Part shown: positions 17,723-25,122 of the stretch, piece by piece | How positions within the stretch are numbered: position 1 is the stretch's first letter | Layout of the letters: each line of letters opens with the position of its first letter | From: Bacteroidales bacterium | GTDB taxonomy: Bacteria; Bacteroidota; Bacteroidia; Bacteroidales; UBA932 | Length of the DNA: 64,000 nt | Reading direction: 5' to 3' | Assembly: GCA_017647795.1 (NCBI GenBank) | Contig: JAGCJX010000015.1 | Span: 117,584-181,583 of the forward strand | The notes under the pieces: generated by a model | Database searches by the model: none | Seen by the model: the letters and a program-made list of their open reading frames with translations, nothing else | What the model was told of the DNA's origin: nothing | Made by a program: the position numbers and the translations under genes

Positions 17723-18349
17723 TTATTTGCGTCTTTCTACGAGAATGTCTTGAACACCGTCAACCATCACCAAGTGGTAAGCGTTGAGGATGCTGTAAGT
17801 GTTGATTTCGTCAACAGAAATCACTTTCACATTCTGCAAGTTGCGAGACGATCTGTAAATATTTTCTGAGTTTTGAGGAAGTACGAAGAGAGTTCTTCTT
17901 GAATTTGCTTTCAAGTTGTCAAGAATTTTGATGAAATCCTTGGTCTTCGGTGCTTCCATTTCGAACGGCTCAACCATGGTAATAGCGTTGTCTTGAGCTT
18001 TGTATGACAAAGCAGAGAAACGAGCCAATTGTTTGAGCTTTTTGTTCAATTTGAAGCGATAGCAACGCGGTTGGGGACCGAATACGCGACCACCACCTAC
18101 GAAGGTATTCGCTTTGATGCTACCGTGGCGTGCACCACCTGAGCCTTTTTGGCGAACGATCTTCTTTGTGCTATAAGCAACTTCCCAACGTTCTTTGGTT
18201 TTGTGGGTTCCTTGACGTTGGTGAGCAAGGTATTGTTTTACATCGAGATAGATTGCGTGATCGTTGGGTTGAATTCCAAAAATTTGATCATCGAGAACGA
18301 CTTTCTTTCCAGAGTCTGTTCCGTCAATTTTGTAAACTGATAATTCCAT
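17723..18349 (-). CDS. rplD: 50S ribosomal protein L4
   Basis: L4 of 208 residues. Conserved block: [23 protein letters not shown] (about 77-99), the loop that reaches the exit tunnel, preceded by [11 protein letters not shown]. In gamma-proteobacteria L4 represses its own S10 operon, so a regulatory role here is possible but not shown. GGAGG stands 8 bases before the ATG, a clear Shine-Dalgarno sequence. The gap to rplC is 3 bases. Confidence 0.97.
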   Translation of the reverse strand: MELSVYKIDGTDSGKKVVLDDQIFGIQPNDHAIYLDVKQYLAHQRQGTHKTKERWEVAYSTKKIVRQKGSGGARHGSIKANTFVGGGRVFGPQPRCYRFKLNKKLKQLARFSALSYKAQDNAITMVEPFEMEAPKTKDFIKILDNLKANSRRTLFVLPQNSENIYRSSRNLQNVKVISVDEINTYSILNAYHLVMVDGVQDILVERRK

Positions 18350-18352
18350 CGC

Positions 18353-18976
18353 TTAATCCTCCAAAATTACATAAGAACCTTTAGCTCCCGGAATCGATCC
18401 TTTTACCAGAACCAAATTGTTTTCGGGAATCACTTTAATCACTTTCAAGTTTTGAATCTTAACGCGGTCACCGCCCATGCGGCCAGCCATTCTCATACCC
18501 TTGAATACCCGGGAAGGCCAAGATGAAGCACCCAAAGATCCGGGAGCGCGGAGACGGTTGTGTTGACCGTGAGTTTGTCCGCCAACTCCAGCAAATCCGT
18601 GACGTTTCACAACGCCTTGGAAGCCTTTACCTTTAGAAATACCGGTTACATCTACCCATTCTACATCTTCGGTGAAGACGTCAGCAACGGTGAGAGTGTC
18701 ACCCAATTTCAATTCTTGTTCGAATCCATGGAATTCAACAAGTTTGTACTTGGGAGTGGTTCCTGCCTTTTCAAAGTGCCCTTTCAGGGGCTTGCTGACA
18801 CGCGTTTCTTTCATTTCGTCATAGGCAAGTTGTACAGCGGCATAACCATCTTTTTCTACTGTACGAATTTGCGTAACAACACACGGACCAGCCTCAATAA
18901 CGGTGCATGGAATATTTTTTCCATCAGCATCGAAAACGGAAGTCATTCCGATTTTTTTTCCAATTAATCCAGGCAT
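18353..18976 (-). CDS. rplC: 50S ribosomal protein L3
   Basis: L3 of 207 residues: [16 protein letters not shown] start, and [21 protein letters not shown] (about 115-135), then [23 protein letters not shown]. It is the first gene of the operon here: rpsJ, which commonly precedes it in other bacteria, is not upstream. A near-perfect promoter lies at 19040-19069, and a hairpin occupies the very start of the predicted leader. Confidence 0.97.
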   Translation of the reverse strand: MPGLIGKKIGMTSVFDADGKNIPCTVIEAGPCVVTQIRTVEKDGYAAVQLAYDEMKETRVSKPLKGHFEKAGTTPKYKLVEFHGFEQELKLGDTLTVADVFTEDVEWVDVTGISKGKGFQGVVKRHGFAGVGGQTHGQHNRLRAPGSLGASSWPSRVFKGMRMAGRMGGDRVKIQNLKVIKVIPENNLVLVKGSIPGAKGSYVILED

Positions 18977-19017
18977 TGGTTTAATTTAAATAAGTGTTAA
19001 TCAATAATTTACTATAT

Positions 19018-19036
19018 CCCGCACACTTTTTGCGGG
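19018..19036 (-). promoter_or_regulatory. Hairpin at the 5' end of the rplC leader
   Basis: TGCGGG and CCCGCA (read on the genomic plus strand as CCCGCA, 7 bases, TGCGGG) form a 6-bp GC-rich stem. The predicted transcription start falls at about 19036-19037, so the hairpin is the first thing in the mRNA. It could protect the 5' end or take part in ribosomal autoregulation; both are inference. Confidence 0.5.
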
Positions 19037-19039
19037 CTG

Positions 19040-19069
19040 CAAAGATAGGACTATTTTTTTAATTTACAA
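19040..19069 (-). promoter_or_regulatory. Promoter of the rplC-rpsC operon
   Basis: On the minus strand TTG (19069-19067), a 19-base spacer and TATCTTTG (19047-19040) match the Bacteroidota consensus TTTG-N19-TAnnTTTG except for one base. The leader to the rplC ATG is about 60 bases. Confidence 0.8.
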
Positions 19070-19145
19070 TAGTTTATCGAATTTTTCTTGCTAACTTCGC
19101 TCCCTATAGAAAAATCCTTCCTTCCTAATAAAGAAGCAATTACCC

Positions 19146-19910
19146 ATGAAAACCTTCCTCAAAACAAGCCTACTGACACTTGCGGCAGCACTCTGCTGCC
19201 TGACGGCAACTGCCCAACCCAAAGTGATTGCCCACCGTGGTTACTGGAAAGCCCCCAACTCGGCTCAAAATTCACTCGCATCCTGGATCAAAGCCGACTC
19301 GATTGGCTGCTACGGTTCCGAATTCGATGTATGGCTGACCGCCGACGACCAGCTCATCGTCAACCACGACCGCCTGTACAGAGGCATATACATGACCCAA
19401 TCCAAAGCAGAAACCATCTGCAACCTGAAACTCTCCAACGGGGAAACCATCCCCACCCTCGAAGCCTACCTGCAACTGGCCAAAAAACACCCGAACACCC
19501 GGCTGATTCTGGAATTGAAATCCCACAACGACCCCGCTCGGGAAAACCTGGCCGCCGAAAAGGTTGCAGCCCTACTCCAAGCACATGGACTGCTGGAACG
19601 CACCGACATCATCGCCTTCTCCTTAAATGCCTGTCTGGCCTTCCGAAAACTCCTGCCGCAGACCCACATCCAATACCTGAATGGAGACCTTACCCCGCAG
19701 GAAGTACACAAGCTGGGCCTCGACGGAATCGACTACTCGTTCAAGACACTGCAAAAACACCCCGAGTGGATCAAAGAAGCCCACGAACTGGGCCTGAAAG
19801 TCAACGTTTGGACCGTAAACAAAGAAGAAAATTTACGAAAATGCATTGAATGGAAGGTGGATTACATCACGACGGACGAACCCGAACTCCTGCAAAAACT
19901 GCTTCTTTAA
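19146..19910 (+). CDS. Exported glycerophosphodiester phosphodiesterase
   Basis: Protein of 254 residues with a signal peptide (to about residue 23, TATAQ). The GDPD domain starts KVIAHRGYWKAPNSAQNS, with the catalytic His-Arg-Gly. The metal ligands lie in SEFDVWLTADDQLIVNHD, which holds Glu, Asp and the second catalytic His. WTVNKEENLRKCIEWKVDYITTDEPELL is the family C-terminus (about residues 220-250). The enzyme releases sn-glycerol 3-phosphate or a related phosphodiester product, probably in the periplasm. It stands alone, with a promoter for aspA just downstream. Confidence 0.9.
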   Translation: MKTFLKTSLLTLAAALCCLTATAQPKVIAHRGYWKAPNSAQNSLASWIKADSIGCYGSEFDVWLTADDQLIVNHDRLYRGIYMTQSKAETICNLKLSNGETIPTLEAYLQLAKKHPNTRLILELKSHNDPARENLAAEKVAALLQAHGLLERTDIIAFSLNACLAFRKLLPQTHIQYLNGDLTPQEVHKLGLDGIDYSFKTLQKHPEWIKEAHELGLKVNVWTVNKEENLRKCIEWKVDYITTDEPELLQKLLL

Positions 19911-19919
19911 TGATTTTTT

Positions 19920-19950
19920 GTTGGTTTCGGAGTTAAAATTCTTACATTTG
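19920..19950 (+). promoter_or_regulatory. aspA promoter
   Basis: TTG at 19921-19923, 19 bases, then TACATTTG at 19943-19950: a good Bacteroidota promoter. The leader to the aspA ATG is about 48 bases. Confidence 0.7.
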
Positions 19951-20001
19951 CGGAATTATGCATTAAGTTGACAATCATTAATTTTATCAATAACAATCAC
20001 T

Positions 20002-21432
20002 ATGATTCAATATTCATTCAAAACCTCCGGAAAAACCCGCACTGAACACGACTTGTTGGGTTACAAAGAAGTGCCGGAAGAAGCCTTGTTCGGCATCCAA
20101 ACCCTCCGCGCGATCGAAAACTTCCAAATCAGTTGCCACCGCCTCGGTGACTTCGTTGAGTTTACAAAAGCATTCGGTATCGTAAAGAAAGGTGCAGCCT
20201 TGGCCAACCACGGTCTCGGTCTGATGTCTGACGAAGTGAAAGACGCCATCTGCCAAGCTTGCGACGAATTGATGGAAGGCAAACATACCGAACACTTCCC
20301 CATCGACATGATCCAAGGAGGTGCAGGTACCAGCTGCAACATGAATGCAAACGAAGTAATCGCCAACCGTGCCTTGGAAATCATGGGTAAAGAACACGGC
20401 GCTTACGAATTCGTTCACCCGAATGACCACGTGAACATGGCCCAATCTACCAACGATGCTTATCCGGTAGCTATGCACTTGGGGCTGTACATGATGCACT
20501 TCCAAATCCGCGAAGCATTGGATCGTTTGATTGCTGCCTTCGAAGCCAAAGGAAAAGAATTTGCAGACATCATCAAAATGGGTCGTACCCAATTGCAAGA
20601 TGCAGTTCCGATGACCTTGGGTCAATCCTTTGACGCTTTCGCGACTGCCTTGAAGAGCGAAGCCAAAAAATTGGACCGCGCTTCCCACGAATTCCTGACC
20701 ATCAACATGGGTGCTACCGCCATCGGTACCGGTATTACCGCAGAACCTGGCTATGCTGAATCTTGCACCCAATTCATCAAAGAAATCAGTGGCTGGGACA
20801 TCACCTTGGCTGAAGACTTGGTTGAAGCTACCAACGACACTTCTTGCATGGTAGGTTACTCGGCTGCCTTGAAGAGCCTCGCAATCCGCGTATCCAAAAT
20901 CTGCAACGACTTGCGCTTGATGTCTTCTGGTCCCCGCACCGGTTTGCAAGAAATCAACTTGCCTCCGAAACAACCCGGTTCTTCCATCATGCCTGGTAAA
21001 GTAAACCCGGTCATTCCGGAAGTCATGAACCAAATCTGCTTCAAAGTATTTGGTAACGACACCACCATCGCCTTCGCTTCTGAAGCTGCTCAATTGGAAT
21101 TGAACGTAATGGAACCCGTGTTGATTGAATCTTTGGTAGAATCCATCCAATGGTTGACCGCAGGTTTCGACACCCTCCGCGTTGAATGCATCGAAGGCAT
21201 TACTGCCAATGCACAACACTGCCGCCACATGGTAGAACACAGCATCGGTATCGTAACAGCTTTGAAACCCTTCATCGGTTACGCAAACAGCACCGAAGTA
21301 GCCAAAGAAGCATTGGAAACCGGTGGCAGCGTTTACCAATTGGTATTGGACAAAGGTCTCTTGTCAAAAGAACAATTGGACAAGATCATGGATCCCAAAA
21401 ACATGATCAAACCGACCAAGATTGAATTGTAA
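20002..21432 (+). CDS. aspA: Aspartate ammonia-lyase
   Basis: Enzyme of 476 residues that converts aspartate to fumarate and ammonia. It begins RTEHDLLGYKEVPEEALFGIQTLRA, has the TSCNMNANEVIANRALE block, and carries the superfamily signature GSSIMPGKVNP (about residues 325-335) with the mobile catalytic serine. Aspartase rather than fumarase is favoured because residues around GTGITAEPGY and the start of the protein resemble AspA. Fumarate can feed anaerobic respiration, which suits an amino-acid-using Bacteroidales. Leucine is mostly TTG, a sign of high expression. A very stable hairpin follows the stop codon. Confidence 0.92.
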   Translation: MIQYSFKTSGKTRTEHDLLGYKEVPEEALFGIQTLRAIENFQISCHRLGDFVEFTKAFGIVKKGAALANHGLGLMSDEVKDAICQACDELMEGKHTEHFPIDMIQGGAGTSCNMNANEVIANRALEIMGKEHGAYEFVHPNDHVNMAQSTNDAYPVAMHLGLYMMHFQIREALDRLIAAFEAKGKEFADIIKMGRTQLQDAVPMTLGQSFDAFATALKSEAKKLDRASHEFLTINMGATAIGTGITAEPGYAESCTQFIKEISGWDITLAEDLVEATNDTSCMVGYSAALKSLAIRVSKICNDLRLMSSGPRTGLQEINLPPKQPGSSIMPGKVNPVIPEVMNQICFKVFGNDTTIAFASEAAQLELNVMEPVLIESLVESIQWLTAGFDTLRVECIEGITANAQHCRHMVEHSIGIVTALKPFIGYANSTEVAKEALETGGSVYQLVLDKGLLSKEQLDKIMDPKNMIKPTKIEL

Positions 21433-21458
21433 TCTAACAACTTGTTAATAGTGGAATC

Positions 21459-21502
21459 AAGGCTATTTTCGGACCAACCTTCGGGTTGCCGGGAATAGCC
21501 TT
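21459..21502 (+). other. Stable intergenic hairpin with a UUCG loop
   Basis: AAGGCTATT (21459-21467) pairs with AATAGCCTT (21494-21502). Inside, TTCGG pairs with CCGGG and CAACC pairs with GGTTG around the tetraloop TTCG. There is no T-run after it, so it is a poor intrinsic terminator. It may act as a 3' stabiliser of aspA mRNA or as a weak terminator before the ABC-F gene. Confidence 0.7.
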
Positions 21503-21515
21503 CCTAATCTCAACC

Positions 21516-23408
21516 ATGGCCAGCTACCTCGAGGTCAACAACCTTTCCAAATCCTACGGACCCCGCGTCCTGTTTGAAAACCTCTCCTTCCACATCAACG
21601 AAGGAGACAAGATCGCCTTGATTGCCCCCAACGGCACCGGAAAAACCTCCCTGCTGAAAATTTTGGCAGGCATCGACTCCTCCGATGGCGAAGGATCCGT
21701 ACGTTTCCTACGGGATATCACGGTCGCCTTCCTGGAACAGGACCAAACCTATGCCGCTGACCAGACGGTGTACGACGTCGTTTTTGAAGGCTGCAACGAA
21801 AAAGCCGCCATCATCCGGGAATACGAAGAGGCCCTGACCTCCCAGGATACGGCCCGCCTCGAAAAAGCGATGACGGCCATGGACCGGGCTGACGCCTGGA
21901 ACTACGAACACGAGATTCGGGAGATTCTGTCCACACTGAAGATCCGGAACCTCGAACAACCGGCCAACACCCTCAGCGGCGGGGAACGCAAACGCGTTGC
22001 GATTGCCGCCATGCTCATCCGCAAGGCCGAATTCCTGGTCATGGATGAACCGACCAACCACCTGGACCTGGAAAGCATCGAATTCCTGGAAGACTACCTG
22101 TCGCGTTCCCGCTGCACCCTGCTGATGGTCACCCACGACCGCTACTTCCTGGACCGGATCTGCAACCAGATCCTGGAACTGTCCGAAGGCACGCTGCATC
22201 GCTACCCCGGCAACTACTCCTACTTCCTGGAAAAACGCGAAGAACGCATCCAGAACTTCAAAGCGGAGACCGACAAGGCCCGCAACCTGCTCCGGACGGA
22301 ACTGGATTGGATGCGCCGCATGCCCTGCGCCCGCGGAACCAAAGCCAAATACCGTATTGATGCGTTTTACGACCTGCAAGAACGGGCCTCCCAACGCATC
22401 CACGAACAAACCTTGGAAATCCAGGCCGGCATGACCCGCCTGGGTAAAAAAATCATCAACTGCCGTCACTTGCATTACCAATGGGAAGACTTCATCGGAC
22501 TGGAAGACTTTACCTACAACTTTGCACCCGGAGAAAAAATCGGCCTCGTTGGCCGTAACGGTGTGGGCAAAAGCACCTTCCTCAACCTGCTTGTCGGCAG
22601 TCTCGAACCCACCTCCGGAGAAATCGACCGGGGTACCACCCTCAACATCGGCTACTACCGTCAAGAGGGGATTCAGTTCAACCCCGACCAGACCGTCATC
22701 GATGTGGTCCGGGACATCGCCGAAACCGTTTCCTTGGGCGATGGAAAAACCCTCACTGCCTCGGCCTTCCTCAACCGCTTCCTCTTCCCCCCCTCTTCCC
22801 ATTATACAAAGGTAGAAAAGCTCAGTGGCGGTGAAAAACGCCGGCTCTACCTCCTGACCATCCTGATGAAGAGCCCCAACTTCCTCATCCTTGACGAGCC
22901 GACCAACGACTTGGACATCATGACCCTCAACGTCTTGGAAGAGTACCTCAAGGACTTCCCGGGCTCCCTGCTCATCGTATCCCACGACCGGTTCTTCCTG
23001 GACAAGCTGGCCGATCACCTCTTCATCTTCGAAGGCAAGGGCCGCATCAAAGACTTTGTGGGTACCTACTCGGGGTACCGCCAATATGTCCTGGACCGAC
23101 AAGCCGAACAACGCAATGCCGAACGCCTTGCAGCAGAAAAGAAAGCCAAAGCAGAAAAAGCTTCTGCACAAGAAACGGCCACCCAACTGCCTCCGAAAAA
23201 GAAGAAGCTCTCCTACAAAGAGCAAAAGGAATTGGAACAATTGGAAAAAGACCTGGCAGCCCTGGAACAAGAAAAAGCCGAGTTGGAAACCCGGCTCTCT
23301 GAAGGATCTTTGGCTGGCGATGCGCTGAACCAGGCCTCCATTCGCATTGGAGAAATCTTGGAACTGCTCGACGAAAAGGAACTCCGTTGGCTCGAACTCA
23401 ACGACTAA
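21516..23408 (+). CDS. uup: ABC-F ATPase, Uup-like
   Basis: Soluble ABC-F protein of 630 residues with two ATPase domains and no membrane segment. Walker A motifs are APNGTGKTSLL and GRNGVGKSTFLNLL; signatures are LSGGERKRVAIA and LSGGEKRRLYLL; Walker B are LVMDEPTNHLDLES and LILDEPTNDLDIM. The linker (about residues 240-310) is the P-site tRNA interaction motif region. The C-terminal 80 residues are a Lys/Glu coiled coil typical of Uup. Such proteins act on ribosomes. The ATG at 21516 is preferred to one 10 codons upstream, which would translate the hairpin end. The gene converges with the kinase gene 13 bases away. Confidence 0.88.
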   Translation: MASYLEVNNLSKSYGPRVLFENLSFHINEGDKIALIAPNGTGKTSLLKILAGIDSSDGEGSVRFLRDITVAFLEQDQTYAADQTVYDVVFEGCNEKAAIIREYEEALTSQDTARLEKAMTAMDRADAWNYEHEIREILSTLKIRNLEQPANTLSGGERKRVAIAAMLIRKAEFLVMDEPTNHLDLESIEFLEDYLSRSRCTLLMVTHDRYFLDRICNQILELSEGTLHRYPGNYSYFLEKREERIQNFKAETDKARNLLRTELDWMRRMPCARGTKAKYRIDAFYDLQERASQRIHEQTLEIQAGMTRLGKKIINCRHLHYQWEDFIGLEDFTYNFAPGEKIGLVGRNGVGKSTFLNLLVGSLEPTSGEIDRGTTLNIGYYRQEGIQFNPDQTVIDVVRDIAETVSLGDGKTLTASAFLNRFLFPPSSHYTKVEKLSGGEKRRLYLLTILMKSPNFLILDEPTNDLDIMTLNVLEEYLKDFPGSLLIVSHDRFFLDKLADHLFIFEGKGRIKDFVGTYSGYRQYVLDRQAEQRNAERLAAEKKAKAEKASAQETATQLPPKKKKLSYKEQKELEQLEKDLAALEQEKAELETRLSEGSLAGDALNQASIRIGEILELLDEKELRWLELND

Positions 23409-23421
23409 CGCCCCACCTTGT

Positions 23422-25122
23422 CTAATAATCAAAGGAACTTCCACCGATGAACTCCCGCAAAATGGAGGTCGGAGGAATGTATGCAATTTCCTGCGGTGTC
23501 AACGGCAGAATCATCGAAAGGAACTTGCGCAACCGCACACTTTCCGCATACGCCGGTGACGAAGGTGGAATGCGCATCAGCAAGGGTTCTGCATAATAGC
23601 GCAACAAAGGCAGCTCAAATACCGAGGATGAATTGAAGAACACATCCGCGTTCTCCTGGAACGGAAAGATGTTCTTCTCTTCCCCCCTGCGGACACTGGG
23701 CCAACGCAAAATGGTATCTGCTGGCACAACCCCACGGGTTGCATTGTCACGCACCATGCGCCGCAACATTCGGTTGTCCGACGTTGAAATCAAGTTGTTC
23801 TCGTCCATGGACAAAGGGGTCAAAGCCGAGGCATACACCCGGAAGATCCGGTCTTGCTCCACTTCCTGCAACAGATTCGGATTCAAGGCGTGGATTCCTT
23901 CCATAATCAGCACATCCCCCTCCTGCATCCGGATCCGGTGTCCCTGGAAGGTCCGGCGACCCTGTTTGAAGTCGAACGTCGGGATTTCCACCTCTTCCCC
24001 AGCAAAAAGTTGGTTCAACTGCTGGTTCAAGAAGGGCAGATCCAACGCATACAAGGACTCAAAATCGTATTCTCCATTTTCATCCAGGGGCGTCTGCTCC
24101 CGATCTACAAAATAATCATCCATGGCCACGACCACCGGGTTCAACCCGAGGACCCGACACTGCAAGGCAATGCGTTTGGACGTAGTGGTCTTACCACTGC
24201 TGGAAGGCCCCGAAATCAATACCAGCTTGATGCGATCCCGTTTGGCACAAATCTGATTGGCGATGGACGCATATTTTCGTTCGTGCAAGGTCTCCATCAT
24301 CTGGATCAGCTCCTTGGCCCGGCCCCGACGAATGATCTCATTGACCTGCGCAATGCTGTCTGCCCCCAAAATGGAATACCACTCCGCACTCTCGGCAAAC
24401 GCATCCGACAATTTGTCCTGGTAGATCTCCTGCACCCGCTGGTCCGGCGTCGCATAATTGGGAGACTGCAGGCAGAAACCGGTGCTGAAGGGAATCAACT
24501 CGAAATAATAGAGAGCCCCCGTTGAGTACAACAAAGGCCCATAAAACGTATCGGCATAGTCCCCGATGTAATACATGGATACAAAATGACGGTCCAGGTT
24601 CTTTACCAGATCGGCTTTCTGGGGTTTCCCCTGCTTGCAGAACAGATCGGCCGCCTCCTGGGCCGGCACCTTGGTCTTGCGAATGACCACATCCTCGGCA
24701 ATGATTTCACGCATTCGTGCCTCCAACGCCGCAAATTCGTCCTGGGTGAAAACATAGGGTTCCCGAGACTGGGCATCCCGACGCACCTCCCCATAAGTAC
24801 CGTTGGGCAAGTTGTATTCCATCACCAACTGCAGGTGGGGAAACAGATCTGCCACAGCCTTCTGCAACACGAAAGAAAGGGTACGGCAATAGGTACGACG
24901 ACCGTCCGGATGCCCCATGTCCAAGAAACGGAGTGCACAGGCATTGTACAAAGCATAACCCAATTCCTTCAATTGGTTGTCCACCAATGCAGCAACAACA
25001 GGATAGCGCATTTGAGGCGCCAGCTCGTGCATCAGTTCCAACAAGGTAGTACCGGGCTTACACTCGTGCATGCGACCGGTATTTTCACAATACACCGCAA
25101 AACTTTCTTTCATGATTGTCAT
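23422..25122 (-). CDS. TGS-domain P-loop nucleoside kinase (uridine kinase-like)
   Basis: Protein of 566 residues joining three parts. The first is an N-terminal TGS-like domain (CKPGTTLLELMHELAPQ). The second is a region like the threonyl-tRNA synthetase second additional domain with its histidines lost. The third, from about residue 295, is a uridine kinase-like P-loop domain (LISGPSSSGKTTTSKRIALQ, then AMDDYFVDREQTPLD and LIMEGIHALNP). Proteins of this layout occur in Bacteroidota and Firmicutes and are usually annotated as nucleoside kinases; the true substrate is unknown. The first ATG overlaps the uvrA stop as ATGA, which argues for translational coupling; an ATG three codons later is the alternative. 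Confidence 0.85.
   Translation of the reverse strand: MTIMKESFAVYCENTGRMHECKPGTTLLELMHELAPQMRYPVVAALVDNQLKELGYALYNACALRFLDMGHPDGRRTYCRTLSFVLQKAVADLFPHLQLVMEYNLPNGTYGEVRRDAQSREPYVFTQDEFAALEARMREIIAEDVVIRKTKVPAQEAADLFCKQGKPQKADLVKNLDRHFVSMYYIGDYADTFYGPLLYSTGALYYFELIPFSTGFCLQSPNYATPDQRVQEIYQDKLSDAFAESAEWYSILGADSIAQVNEIIRRGRAKELIQMMETLHERKYASIANQICAKRDRIKLVLISGPSSSGKTTTSKRIALQCRVLGLNPVVVAMDDYFVDREQTPLDENGEYDFESLYALDLPFLNQQLNQLFAGEEVEIPTFDFKQGRRTFQGHRIRMQEGDVLIMEGIHALNPNLLQEVEQDRIFRVYASALTPLSMDENNLISTSDNRMLRRMVRDNATRGVVPADTILRWPSVRRGEEKNIFPFQENADVFFNSSSVFELPLLRYYAEPLLMRIPPSSPAYAESVRLRKFLSMILPLTPQEIAYIPPTSILREFIGGSSFDY

Noticed and set aside
20014..21339. 441-codon ORF antisense to aspA
   Set aside because: It is the mirror of a strongly codon-biased gene (few stop complements on the other strand); its protein is rich in F, V, H and Q with no recognisable domain.
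21708..23486. 592-codon minus-strand ORF antisense to uup
   Set aside because: Both ABC modules are on the plus strand; the antisense frame is a codon-bias shadow.
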